Source: Alphaproteobacteria bacterium
GTDB lineage: Bacteria > Pseudomonadota > Alphaproteobacteria > Rs-D84
NCBI GenBank assembly: GCA_009777955.1
Contig: WRKW01000002.1
Coordinates: 69,294 to 133,293, forward strand
Reading direction: 5' to 3'
Length of the DNA stretch: 64,000 bases
Below, piece after piece: positions 8,032-16,263 of this stretch (positions are counted from its first letter, which is position 1; every line of letters starts with the position of its first letter). A program made the position numbers and the translations under genes. The notes under the pieces are model-generated. The model had not been told where the DNA came from, did no database searches, and saw only the letters and a list, made by a program, of their open reading frames with translations.

Positions 8032-8137
8032 GGTTCCTTCCTTTTGGTTTCGACGATGCGATTGTAGATTAAAAAAACAGAATACGCAAGCATAAAAATA
8101 TGCGTTTGATGAATCTTGATCCGATAACCGGTATTCT

Positions 8138-9397
8138 TTATTTGGTTTTTGAAAAGAAATCTTTTACCGATATGATGGCTTGTGGACTTATGACATACGG
8201 CGGGCAAGCCTTATTTCTTATAAGATTTCCATTGTCATCGCGCGTTCCGATATAAACATCGTTGGCAAGCGCGCATCCAAGCATTTTATCATCGTCTTCG
8301 ACAAATCGCGTACCGCTTCCCAGCTTTGCAAGATCATAGACTGTCGCACGGCCGTTTGCTTTACCAACCATTACCGATTTCGGAAAGGCGGCTTGTTCTT
8401 TTTTCGAAGCTGCAAGATATTTTACCATGACATTGAACGCTGTTTGTGAAAGTTCTGTTGCCAACAGAATTTCAACCACGGTGGGCGACACTCCGCGTGA
8501 TGCATAGCTTTGATCTTGCGTTCTGATTTCAATGCCCGAATTTCTTACATGGTGTGCGATATATTTTGTTGCTGATTCAAATTTGCCTATGTCCATGTTT
8601 GTGCCGGCACCTTCGGCCACAACCATGATGACATATCCTTTGGCCTTTGTTCTTTCTTGTGCTGTGGCGATAATTTCTTTTATATCCCATTTATATTCCG
8701 GCAGAATAATTATGTCTGCCCCGCCCCCCATTCCGGCATAAAGTGAAAAATGTCCGGTATCCCTTCCAAAGCCTTGCAATATTACGCCACGCCGGTGGGA
8801 ATTTGCATGGCTAAGGCATCCGCGGATATTTTGCGCAAAGTGGGTTATTCCCGACAAAAATCCGATGGATTCTTCCGAACCGGGATTGTCGTTATCGATT
8901 GTTTTGGAAATGCCTACAAGCAGGGGGGAACGTTTACAGGATTTCATCAAGTTATGAAGATTCTTCATAGATCCATTGCCGCCCGTTGCGAATAATCCAT
9001 GCAGATTCATCTTTTCGATACCATTCACGACATCTTGGTCGTATGACTTTAAAGATTGTTCATAGGGAATATTTTTTCCCCGGGTCAGATTTTCCAGATA
9101 TTTTATCAATGAAGATGTAGATTGAGTTCCCAAAAAAGTGCTGCGGGCATCAAATAAAAAATCGAATTTAGTAAGAATGCCCAAAGCACCGCTTTTGATG
9201 CCATTTCTATCAGAAAAAGCAATAACGTTTTTATTGCCATTTGCATATTCGGCAAATGACTGTTGCCCGTTTATCAAACCCATGGCGACAGCTTTTTCGC
9301 CGTATGTGGTGGCTATTTTTAATGCCAACTCTGTATTGACGGTGTTCAATCCCGCGCAATCCCCGCCCGAATTCAAATAACCTATTCTATATTTCAT
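8138..9397 (-). CDS. Phosphofructokinase-family protein, divergent
   Basis: A 419-residue member of the PFK fold. The first glycine motif is GGDCAGLN at residues 11-18 (usually GGDAPGMN), the phosphate-donor loop is GGNGSM at 139-144, and the catalytic motif KTIDND is at 165-170. QGFGRDTGHFSLYAG matches the fructose-6-phosphate-binding region. The lysine before TIDND is typical of PPi-dependent and some group III enzymes, whereas the glycine in GGNGS is typical of ATP-users, so the phosphoryl donor is uncertain. It would phosphorylate fructose 6-phosphate, or run the reaction reversibly with PPi, in the cytosol. It stands alone between HU and the EF-hand gene, all on the minus strand. Confidence 0.85.
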   Translation of the reverse strand: MKYRIGYLNSGGDCAGLNTVNTELALKIATTYGEKAVAMGLINGQQSFAEYANGNKNVIAFSDRNGIKSGALGILTKFDFLFDARSTFLGTQSTSSLIKYLENLTRGKNIPYEQSLKSYDQDVVNGIEKMNLHGLFATGGNGSMKNLHNLMKSCKRSPLLVGISKTIDNDNPGSEESIGFLSGITHFAQNIRGCLSHANSHRRGVILQGFGRDTGHFSLYAGMGGGADIIILPEYKWDIKEIIATAQERTKAKGYVIMVVAEGAGTNMDIGKFESATKYIAHHVRNSGIEIRTQDQSYASRGVSPTVVEILLATELSQTAFNVMVKYLAASKKEQAAFPKSVMVGKANGRATVYDLAKLGSGTRFVEDDDKMLGCALANDVYIGTRDDNGNLIRNKACPPYVISPQAIISVKDFFSKTK

Positions 9398-9519
9398 AAT
9401 GCCACCTTAAGTTCTTGTAGTGATTATAAATACATAGTTTGTTTTGTCAAATTTTTTACATCTAATTTGTAGATTATATAATTTGAAAAGAACAAAAGGT
9501 ATGAAACGCGCAGGTTTAT

Positions 9520-9548
9520 AAAAAATCCCGCTTGCGCGGGACTTTTTT
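9520..9548 (-). terminator. Intrinsic terminator after HU gene
   Basis: TCCCGC-TTGC-GCGGGA stem-loop (9526-9541) flanked by an A-run on the left and a T-run on the right; on the minus strand it ends in a U-tract, immediately after the HU stop codon. Confidence 0.85.
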
Positions 9549-9819
9549 AATTCAAAGCATCTTTCAGTGCTTTTCCGGCCTTGAATTTCGGCTGAACACT
9601 GGCGGCGATTTTGATCGGTGCGCCGGTTTGCGGATTGCGGCCTGTGGTGGCTTTGCGTTTTGCGGTTGCAAAGGTGCCGAATCCGACCAAGCGGACTTCG
9701 CCCTTCTTTTTCAAAACTTTGGTAACGGTGTTGATGAATGCGTCAAGCGTCGCACCCGCGACAGCTTTGGAGATATCAACTTCATTCGCGATTGCTTCAA
9801 TCAGTTCTGCTTTGTTCAT
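9547..9819 (-). CDS. hup: HU-family DNA-binding protein
   Basis: A 90-residue protein with the complete HU/IHF fold: [11 protein letters not shown] at the start, [21 protein letters not shown] for the DNA-binding arm (about residues 46-66), and a lysine-rich C-terminal helix. HU bends DNA and compacts the nucleoid as a homodimer or heterodimer. The arm sequence RNPQTG is closer to HU than to IHF. AGGAG lies about 6 nt upstream of the ATG. A perfect 15-bp palindrome (9873-9887) lies upstream of the gene. Confidence 0.96.
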   Translation of the reverse strand: MNKAELIEAIANEVDISKAVAGATLDAFINTVTKVLKKKGEVRLVGFGTFATAKRKATTGRNPQTGAPIKIAASVQPKFKAGKALKDALN

Positions 9820-9872
9820 GTGGTTCTCCTTTATATAAGGTTGAGTTTTTCAAACCCTTCTTCCGAATGGCT

Positions 9873-9887
9873 TGTACGAATCGTACA
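9873..9887. promoter_or_regulatory. 15-bp perfect palindrome upstream of HU
   Basis: TGTACGA-A-TCGTACA is a perfect inverted repeat in the gap between the membrane-protein gene and HU, about 55 nt before the HU start. It is not followed by a T-run, so it is more likely a protein-binding site than a terminator. Confidence 0.45.
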
Positions 9888-9904
9888 GATTTCGGCCTTT
9901 TAAG

Positions 9905-10420
9905 TCAAGAGCCTATTTTGGATCGGGGGATTACTGCCGATGACCTTACCGGTCGGCTTCCCGGAGTATCTGATTCGCACAATACAAATTTTTCATTTGA
10001 TCCCTTTATACCCACAATGCGGTAACTGTTCGGAGAATGTAAAAGAATTGTTATGGCAAGCGTTACCCAAAATAGTGCTTTTGCAAGGAAAAACGTGAGA
10101 TTATATGATTTTTTCTCGAACTTATCCTTTATCAGATTCTGATAAAAAGCCCAGGATGCAACCGCCAGAATAAACATGAACGAGAATAGAAAGATCATGT
10201 TAAGCTGTTTGCGGAAACGCGATAGCTCGCGTGCTATTTCGTCGAATGTTGGATCGGCGACCGGACAGACAAACAAAGCATTGGCAGCCACCGAATCGGG
10301 CAGATTATGGGACGCTGGTTTTATTCCGACAAATCCCCCCGGGGCGATATCAAATGTTGCCATGACGACAATAGTTATGGCGGCCAATGTGGAAATAAGC
10401 AAAACATGGATAGGCTTCAT
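9905..10420 (-). CDS. Inner-membrane protein of unknown function
   Basis: A 171-residue protein from the ATG at 10420. Three hydrophobic segments are visible: residues about 5-22 (signal or anchor), NMIFLFSFMFILAVASWAFY (about 74-93) and FFLAKALFWVTLAITILLHS (about 110-129). Between the first two is a polar stretch with CPVADPTFDEIARELSRFRKQ. The frame is open further upstream, but this start lies 7 nt after a TATAAT box, consistent with a leaderless transcript. I do not recognise the family. Upstream and divergent is alaS. Confidence 0.65.
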   Translation of the reverse strand: MKPIHVLLISTLAAITIVVMATFDIAPGGFVGIKPASHNLPDSVAANALFVCPVADPTFDEIARELSRFRKQLNMIFLFSFMFILAVASWAFYQNLIKDKFEKKSYNLTFFLAKALFWVTLAITILLHSPNSYRIVGIKGSNEKFVLCESDTPGSRPVRSSAVIPRSKIGS

Positions 10421-10427
10421 AATTAAT

Positions 10428-10457
10428 ATTATATCAGAAACGGCAATACAGGGGCAA
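10428..10457 (-). promoter_or_regulatory. Promoter of membrane-protein gene, leaderless configuration
   Basis: On the minus strand, TTGCCC (10457-10452), an 18-nt spacer and TATAAT (10433-10428), then 7 nt to the ATG at 10420. Confidence 0.6.
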
Positions 10458-10482
10458 ACAATAATTTTTCCCACATAACTCC

Positions 10483-10511
10483 TTGCAATTGAATCATGCC
10501 TTTTCTATAAT
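10483..10511 (+). promoter_or_regulatory. alaS promoter
   Basis: TTGCAA at 10483-10488, 17-nt spacer, TATAAT at 10506-10511. The alaS ATG follows 24 nt later, with an AAGGA ribosome-binding site between. Confidence 0.75.
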
Positions 10512-10535
10512 TCCTGCGCAAAAAAGGATTTAAAA

Positions 10536-12314
10536 ATGACGGCCAATGAACTAAGACAATTATTCATAAACTTTTTTATCGAACGTGGGCACAAACATAT
10601 CCCTTCTGCTTCGCTTATTCCGGAAAACGACCCATCGGTGCTTTTCACGACTGCGGGAATGCATCCATTGGTTCCATATTTGTTGGGGGAACGACATCCG
10701 TTGGGCAAACGGCTTGTCGATTGTCAGAAATGCCTTCGCACGGATGATATTGATGAAGTTGGTAATACAACTCATCTTACATTTTTTGAAATGCTGGGAA
10801 ATTGGTCGCTGGGTGATTATTTCAAGAAAGAATCCATCGGTTTCAGCCACGAATTTCTTACCAAATATTTAAAAATTCCCCAAGATAAAATATCTGTAAC
10901 CTGTTTTGCGGGGGACGATGATGCCCCGCGTGATGACGAAGCGGCAGATGCATGGCGAGAACTGGGGTATCCCGATGAACGTATATATTTTTATCCAAAG
11001 AAAGAAAACTGGTGGGGACCGGCGGGTCAAACCGGCCCATGTGGCCCGGATACGGAAATATTTTATGATACTGGTGCGGAAAAGTGCGGTCCGGATTGCC
11101 AACCATCTTGCAGCTGTGGAAAATATGTTGAAATCTGGAATAATGTATTCATGCAATACAGCAAGGATGATAAAGGGAAATTTACCCTGCTCTCGCAGAA
11201 AAATGTGGATACGGGATTGGGATTCGAACGCACTCTTTGCGTCATGAATAATGTGGCCAGCGTATTTGATACTGAATTGTTTGTTCCCATTATAAAAAAA
11301 ATCGAAGAATTGACCGGAACGAAGTATGCCGAACCGAATGTCCGCGCACACAGGATTATTGCAGATCATTTGCGTGCTGCTACTTTTGTGCTTGGCGATG
11401 ACAAGGGGGTTTCTCCATCCAATACCGACCAGGGATACATCTTGCGCCGTCTGATTCGCCGTGCATATCGATATCTGACGCAACTGGGTGCCCCCGATCG
11501 ATCTATGTCGGTGATTGCGCGAATTGTCATTGAAAATTATAAAGATATTTATCCAGAACTGGAACGCAATCAAGAATTTGTAATTAAACAACTGGATAGG
11601 GAAGAAGAATTGTTTGGCCGCACCCTGGAATCCGGTATGAAAATAGCGACCAAAGAACTGGATTTTGTGCAAAATGGCAAATTGGCTGCGGCAAAAGCAT
11701 TCAAACTTTACGACACATATGGTTTTCCACTGGAATTTACCCAGGAACTGGCGGCAGAACGCGGAATCACAATTGATATCGATGGATTTCATCGCCTGTA
11801 TGCAGAGCATCAAGAAAAATCTCGTGTCGGAGCCCAGCAAAAATTCAAAGGTGGGCTGGCCGACAATAGCGAAGAAACCACAAAATTGCACACTGCGGCA
11901 CATTTGTTACAGGCAGCCTTGCGGCGCGTTTTGGGCGACAGTGTATTCCAAAAGGGCAGCAATATAACAGCAGAACGTTTGCGGTTTGACTTTTCGTTCG
12001 ATCGACGCGTGGAACCCGATGAACTGGCCAAAGTTGAATGCATAGTGAATGATGCTATTGCTTTGGGTATACCTGTTGGGTGTGCCGAAATGTCTGTGCA
12101 AGATGCAAAAGCAGCCGGAGCCATCGGTATCTTTGACGACAAATATGGCGATAATGTAAAAGTTTATACTATCGGTGATTACTCAAAAGAAATTTGTGGC
12201 GGTCCGCATGCGGCTAATACTGCGGATCTGATCAGGTTCAAGATTAAAAAGGAAGAATCCATCGCGGCTGGTGTTCGCCGGATAAAGGCGGTAATTGGCG
12301 ATGCCGCCAAATAA
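10536..12314 (+). CDS. alaS: Alanyl-tRNA synthetase, short form lacking the C-Ala domain
   Basis: Charges tRNA-Ala with alanine. The 592-residue protein has the class II catalytic core (TTAGMHPLVPYL near residue 40, FFEMLGNWSLGDYF near 90), the tRNA-recognition region, and an editing domain with both zinc motifs intact (HTAAH near residue 451 and CGGPH near 552). It stops just after the editing domain, whereas the usual bacterial enzyme is about 875 residues and continues into a coiled-coil and C-Ala domain. The truncation looks natural: the stop is clean, the Nudix gene starts 9 nt later, and short-form AlaRS enzymes of about 590 residues exist. Without C-Ala the enzyme may be monomeric and bind the tRNA elbow weakly. 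A good promoter and AAGGA site precede the ATG. Confidence 0.95.
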   Translation: MTANELRQLFINFFIERGHKHIPSASLIPENDPSVLFTTAGMHPLVPYLLGERHPLGKRLVDCQKCLRTDDIDEVGNTTHLTFFEMLGNWSLGDYFKKESIGFSHEFLTKYLKIPQDKISVTCFAGDDDAPRDDEAADAWRELGYPDERIYFYPKKENWWGPAGQTGPCGPDTEIFYDTGAEKCGPDCQPSCSCGKYVEIWNNVFMQYSKDDKGKFTLLSQKNVDTGLGFERTLCVMNNVASVFDTELFVPIIKKIEELTGTKYAEPNVRAHRIIADHLRAATFVLGDDKGVSPSNTDQGYILRRLIRRAYRYLTQLGAPDRSMSVIARIVIENYKDIYPELERNQEFVIKQLDREEELFGRTLESGMKIATKELDFVQNGKLAAAKAFKLYDTYGFPLEFTQELAAERGITIDIDGFHRLYAEHQEKSRVGAQQKFKGGLADNSEETTKLHTAAHLLQAALRRVLGDSVFQKGSNITAERLRFDFSFDRRVEPDELAKVECIVNDAIALGIPVGCAEMSVQDAKAAGAIGIFDDKYGDNVKVYTIGDYSKEICGGPHAANTADLIRFKIKKEESIAAGVRRIKAVIGDAAK

Positions 12315-12323
12315 GGGAATAAA

Positions 12324-13010
12324 ATGACAGAAATGCTTGATGTTTATGATGCAAACCGTCGGTATATAGGCACTGCGGATCGCGATGTAGTGCATAATGC
12401 GGGTCTATGGCACAAGACGGTACATTGCTGGGTTTCGATTTCATCCGCGCCCGGAAAAAATTGGATGGTATTCCAGCGTCGTTCGCGTGATCTTGAAAGC
12501 AATGCTGGAAAGTTGTATACAACCGCCAGCGGACATGTATTGGCGGGGGAAAAATTATCGGATGCATATGCTCGCGAAATAAAACAGGAAATCGGATTGG
12601 ATATTACTGCGGCCATGGATTGTCGTGGAACACGGCTTTTATTTGAAACTGTTTGGGTTGCTGATATCAAAAAGAAAGATGGATCGATATTTGTTGACAG
12701 GGTATTTTGCAATGTTTTTTGTGCCCAGTTTGAGAACAAAAGTCGCATTCTGATAGATGACATGGATTTTTGGCGGCAATTTCACTTTGATGATGGAGAG
12801 GTCGAAAGCGTTGTCGCAGTCATGGCAAATGACTTTATAGACTTATGTGATGATTGTTCGGGCAATGTCAAAGGTCTTGAATGGAATGGCACCGCCCTGT
12901 CTGAAATTATTCTTGAACCCGGTGACTTCGTTGTAAACGAAGGAGAAACCATGTATGGAAAATACAAACGTATCGCGGATTTAATAAATCTCGGTGGGCT
13001 TACGAATTAA
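12324..13010 (+). CDS. Nudix hydrolase
   Basis: A 228-residue protein. The Nudix box begins at GHVLAGE (about residues 72-78) and ends REIKQEIGL (86-94); it fits G-x5-E-x7-RE-U-x-EE-x-G-U except that the first glutamate of the EE pair is glutamine. The N-terminal layout (VYDANRRYIGTADRDVVHNAGLWHKTVHCWV) resembles the isopentenyl-diphosphate isomerase-like Nudix group, which includes hydrolases of nucleoside or isoprenoid diphosphates. The substrate is unknown and the Q substitution may alter metal binding. It follows alaS by 9 nt and precedes nrnA by 3 nt, so the three are probably one transcript. Confidence 0.85.
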   Translation: MTEMLDVYDANRRYIGTADRDVVHNAGLWHKTVHCWVSISSAPGKNWMVFQRRSRDLESNAGKLYTTASGHVLAGEKLSDAYAREIKQEIGLDITAAMDCRGTRLLFETVWVADIKKKDGSIFVDRVFCNVFCAQFENKSRILIDDMDFWRQFHFDDGEVESVVAVMANDFIDLCDDCSGNVKGLEWNGTALSEIILEPGDFVVNEGETMYGKYKRIADLINLGGLTN

Positions 13011-13013
13011 AAT

Positions 13014-13973
13014 ATGATTGATTTGATAGAACTCTTAGCAGAAAAAATCAACGCGGCAGACAACATAGTCATAATCACGCACAACAATCCGGATCCGGAT
13101 GCGTTGGGTAGCTCACTTGCCCTTTCGGAATTGATTCGCGATAATTTTGGTAAAAACGCGCCACCTTGCTTTTACACTGGAACAATCCCGAATTTTATTA
13201 ACTGGCTGCCACACAGGTTTGATTGGGTTAAATTGTCGTCAGATGTGCCACCAGATTTTTCGCCAGATTTGGCGATTATGATGGATTCAAGCGGCGGTAA
13301 CACAGGTAATGAATCTATGGAGATATGGGAACGTTCGGCAGATACTGTCAAAATAGATCATCATAAAGATTCGCCCAGTATCGCTTTGCTGAATATTCAT
13401 AAAATTATAAATTCTACGGCGCAACTTGTTTTGGAAATAGCGCAAACGGCCGGTTGGAAAATCAGTGTGGATGTTGCAACCAATCTTTATGCGGGAATTT
13501 CTGGCGATACCGGTCGGTTCAAATGGGTCGATTCTGCGGATGTTTTCATTGCGGCGGCAGAATGCATGCGTCTGGGCGCGAATCCGCGCGCGATCGAAGA
13601 GAAATTGAAAATTTCCGATAGGGATAATATTATTCTTAACGCAGAAATTATCAAAAATTCAGAATTTTATTTTGATGGACAACTGGCTGTTTCAAGTATA
13701 TCAAAAGCGGATTATCCGAAACTGGATGGAAAAGGATCCGAAGCAATGGAATGGTTGCGCAGAATTGATACGGTGGAATATGTCATACTATTGAAAGAGC
13801 CGATTGAAAACTATATTCACGTATCTCTACGCAGCAATTGTATGCCTGTGAATATTATTGCACGGAAATTTGGCGGTGGTGGGCATATCAATGCTGCCGC
13901 GTTCAGGTTTGACGGCTCTCTGGAAGATGCAAAGACCGCAATTTTGAAGATTTTTGCTGAAATGTTGCAATAA
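13014..13973 (+). CDS. nrnA: DHH-family oligoribonuclease / pAp phosphatase (NrnA-like)
   Basis: A 319-residue DHH/DHHA1 phosphoesterase. Motif I is HNNPDPDALGS (residues 23-33, metal-binding His23, Asp27, Asp29), DHH is at 115-117, and the C-terminal DHHA1 domain has GGGGHINAAAF near residues 290-300. NrnA-type enzymes degrade very short RNAs to nucleotides and hydrolyse pAp; Mn2+-dependent cytosolic activity is expected. The ATG lies 3 nt after the Nudix stop codon, indicating tight coupling. Assignment to NrnA rather than another DHH subfamily rests on length and domain order. Confidence 0.88.
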   Translation: MIDLIELLAEKINAADNIVIITHNNPDPDALGSSLALSELIRDNFGKNAPPCFYTGTIPNFINWLPHRFDWVKLSSDVPPDFSPDLAIMMDSSGGNTGNESMEIWERSADTVKIDHHKDSPSIALLNIHKIINSTAQLVLEIAQTAGWKISVDVATNLYAGISGDTGRFKWVDSADVFIAAAECMRLGANPRAIEEKLKISDRDNIILNAEIIKNSEFYFDGQLAVSSISKADYPKLDGKGSEAMEWLRRIDTVEYVILLKEPIENYIHVSLRSNCMPVNIIARKFGGGGHINAAAFRFDGSLEDAKTAILKIFAEMLQ

Positions 13974-13983
13974 AAAATATATT

Positions 13984-14012
13984 TTGACATCTGGCAAAAT
14001 AACTGATAGAAT
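13984..14012 (+). promoter_or_regulatory. Strong promoter for rnj
   Basis: Consensus TTGACA at 13984-13989, 17-nt spacer, TAGAAT at 14007-14012. Confidence 0.75.
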
Positions 14013-14018
14013 CACATC

Positions 14019-14248
14019 CGAACCGCCAAGGGCGGAGATTCACTACAAATAAATTCCCCTTACCCTGAAATAAGATCTTTATTCGCAATGAATTTCCCGC
14101 CTTGTTGGTGGTTGTTTCTCTCCCCAGGAGAGATGGCAATTTTGCGAAGCAGATTGACAGTGCGGATTTTTCCGTAGTAATAAGGTTTTATTATATGTCG
14201 GCTTCGTTGATACCCTCCTGGGGGGGGGATTTCAAGGAAAGAATAAAA
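14019..14248 (+). promoter_or_regulatory. Long 5' leader of RNase J gene with a G9 tract
   Basis: The promoter at 13984-14012 would give an untranslated leader of about 230 nt, long for this compact window. It holds small hairpins (CCGCC-n-GGCGG near 14022-14037; CTCTCC-CCA-GGAGAG near 14120) and a run of nine G at 14220-14228, about 20 nt before the ATG and next to the AAGGAAAG ribosome-binding site. The frame is open through most of this leader, so an upstream start cannot be excluded. I recognise no known riboswitch. Confidence 0.4.
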
Positions 14249-16144
14249 ATGGTAAAAGTAAAAGAAAAGAAAAACAATGAACAAAATAAAATCGGAAACA
14301 TAGCTTTTCTTGTTGGCAAAGACGATTATGTTGACGATATAGACGATGGCAAAGATGCCGCAATCGCCGCGACAAAAAGTGTTACCGCAAGGCGAAAGAA
14401 AGCCACAGAAAAACCAGAGGTCAAAAATCAGCGATCGGCGGCTTGCTTTGACGATGCGATGTGCTTTTTCGCAATGGGTGGTCTGGAACATGTCGGTCAA
14501 AATATGTATGTATATAAATACAAAGGAAAGTATCTTATCGTCGATTGTGGAATGGGATTCTTGGATCAGGATGTCGGCGGCGATGATACTAAGTATTGTG
14601 ATACCACTTATCTTGAAAAACGTAAAAAAGATGTAGTCGGTATCATTTTGACCCATGGCCATGAAGATCATGTCGGCGCAATGAAATATGTCTGGCCAAA
14701 ATTCAATTGTCCCATTTATTGTACCAGGTTTGTTGCGAAATTCATAAAGCGCACCTTTGATGGACTTGGTATAGATTACAAGCCGTCTGACATAGTGACA
14801 TTTGACCATAATGGCGCATCGTTTGATGTCGAACCATTCAGCATAGAAACCTTTCACGCTTCACATTCGATACCCGAAGCGCAAATGATTGTCATCAAAA
14901 CACCGGCTGGAAAAATTCTGCATACCGGCGATTGGACTTTCAACGATGGGATTCCGATCGAAAATCCGACGGATTATGCGCGACTGCGTGAAATCGGGTC
15001 TGACCCTGCCCTTTTGGCCTGTGTCTGTGATTCAACCGAAATTACCCGCCAGATGATCCAAACCACAGAAGAAGAAGTACGTGAAACGCTTACGGAGATT
15101 ATGAAGAAAGCCCCGGGTCGTGTATTTGTTACCGGATACGCCCGCAGTATTGCGCGCATAAAGATGTTTTCAGAGGCCGCCAAAGCCGCCGGTCGCGTGC
15201 CCGCGATTAAAGAGCGCAGCAATCCGCGCCCCGTTCCATATGTGGGTTTACCCGAATTTCGCGAAATTGGCATAGAATGTGAATACCTGGACAAAGATGA
15301 TGTTCTTTTGCATAAAGACATAAAGGATTTGCCGGGTGAAAAACAAGCGATATTCCTGACCGGACACCAGGGTGAAAAATATGCGATGTTGACCCGTCTT
15401 TGCCGCGGTCATGTAAAAGAATTAAAGCTTTTGCCCACGGATACTGTTGTGTTCAGTGCCATAATCATTCCCGGTCGCGAAGCACAGGTTTCGTTTCTGT
15501 ATAACAAGCTGGCTAAAATGGGCATACGCACGCACACTATTTTCGATACGGAAAAACTGCATGCGAATGGTCACGCGGGTCGGCCGGAATACGAACGATT
15601 TTATGACATAGTACATCCCCAGGTTATAATTCCGATGCATGGTGAATATATCACGGAAATGCTGAATGCAAAAATGGCGATGGAACGGGGTGGCGCAAAA
15701 TACATGATGGTCGTACATAACGGCGATGTAGTGTCTTTGAAAAACGGTGAAGAGCCGGAAATTGTTGAAAAGTTCAAAACAGGTTTCATTGTTATGGAGG
15801 GCGAAACCGAGCGCACTGGAAATGACGATCCGGTTCTTAAAAATCGGAAAAAGTTATCGACTGAGGGTGCAGTATTTGTCACTCTGCCTGTGGACAAGCG
15901 TGGATACTTAAAGGATGCGCCAGAAGTATCCAGTGCCGGAGTATTTGAACATGACGAGAAAGGCCTTATAAGACGGCAAATCCAGATCGAGATAACGAAT
16001 ATTATAAAAGATTTGGGCAAAGGAGAGCGTAAATCGCAGCAAGCCCTGCATGAATCTGTTCAGGCGGCGGTAAAAAAAGTTATCCGTCCGTTGATGGGTG
16101 ATCGGAAATCTCCGGCTATACAGGTGCACTTTGTGATGAAGTAA
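14249..16144 (+). CDS. rnj: Ribonuclease J
   Basis: A 631-residue metallo-beta-lactamase/beta-CASP ribonuclease with endonuclease and 5'-3' exonuclease activity in mRNA decay and rRNA maturation. The zinc motif THGHEDHVG is at residues 135-143, followed by TGDWTFNDG, VCDST, the beta-CASP motif TGYARSIARI, TGHQGE and a terminal VIIPMHGEY. An N-terminal extension of about 70 residues (Lys- and Asp-rich, little predicted structure) precedes the catalytic domain; typical alphaproteobacterial RNase J is about 555 residues. The ATG at 14249 follows AAGGAAAG; an upstream in-frame start at 14102 was rejected for lack of homology and ribosome-binding site. Confidence 0.95.
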   Translation: MVKVKEKKNNEQNKIGNIAFLVGKDDYVDDIDDGKDAAIAATKSVTARRKKATEKPEVKNQRSAACFDDAMCFFAMGGLEHVGQNMYVYKYKGKYLIVDCGMGFLDQDVGGDDTKYCDTTYLEKRKKDVVGIILTHGHEDHVGAMKYVWPKFNCPIYCTRFVAKFIKRTFDGLGIDYKPSDIVTFDHNGASFDVEPFSIETFHASHSIPEAQMIVIKTPAGKILHTGDWTFNDGIPIENPTDYARLREIGSDPALLACVCDSTEITRQMIQTTEEEVRETLTEIMKKAPGRVFVTGYARSIARIKMFSEAAKAAGRVPAIKERSNPRPVPYVGLPEFREIGIECEYLDKDDVLLHKDIKDLPGEKQAIFLTGHQGEKYAMLTRLCRGHVKELKLLPTDTVVFSAIIIPGREAQVSFLYNKLAKMGIRTHTIFDTEKLHANGHAGRPEYERFYDIVHPQVIIPMHGEYITEMLNAKMAMERGGAKYMMVVHNGDVVSLKNGEEPEIVEKFKTGFIVMEGETERTGNDDPVLKNRKKLSTEGAVFVTLPVDKRGYLKDAPEVSSAGVFEHDEKGLIRRQIQIEITNIIKDLGKGERKSQQALHESVQAAVKKVIRPLMGDRKSPAIQVHFVMK

Positions 16145-16219
16145 TAACCGGTCAAAGCATTTAATTTACAGATTGATTTTTACAAAACCAGATCGGATAT
16201 TAAGGGTGTAATCAAAATT

Positions 16220-16251
16220 ATAGACCCTGCATAGTGATATACAGGGTCTAT
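16220..16251. terminator. Bidirectional terminator between rnj and the Ca2+ ATPase gene
   Basis: Inverted repeat ATAGACCCTG / CAGGGTCTAT with a 12-nt loop, lying between two convergent genes. U-rich stretches follow on the plus strand (TATTTCAT) and A/T-rich sequence on the other side. Confidence 0.75.
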
Positions 16252-16263
16252 ATTTCATACATT

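Noticed and set aside
10869-11903. Long minus-strand open frame opposite alaS (344 codons)
   Set aside because: It is antisense to well-conserved alaS codons, has no recognisable domains and no ribosome-binding site.
10536-12314. alaS as a truncated pseudogene
   Set aside because: All catalytic and editing motifs are intact, the downstream gene begins 9 nt later, and naturally short AlaRS proteins exist.
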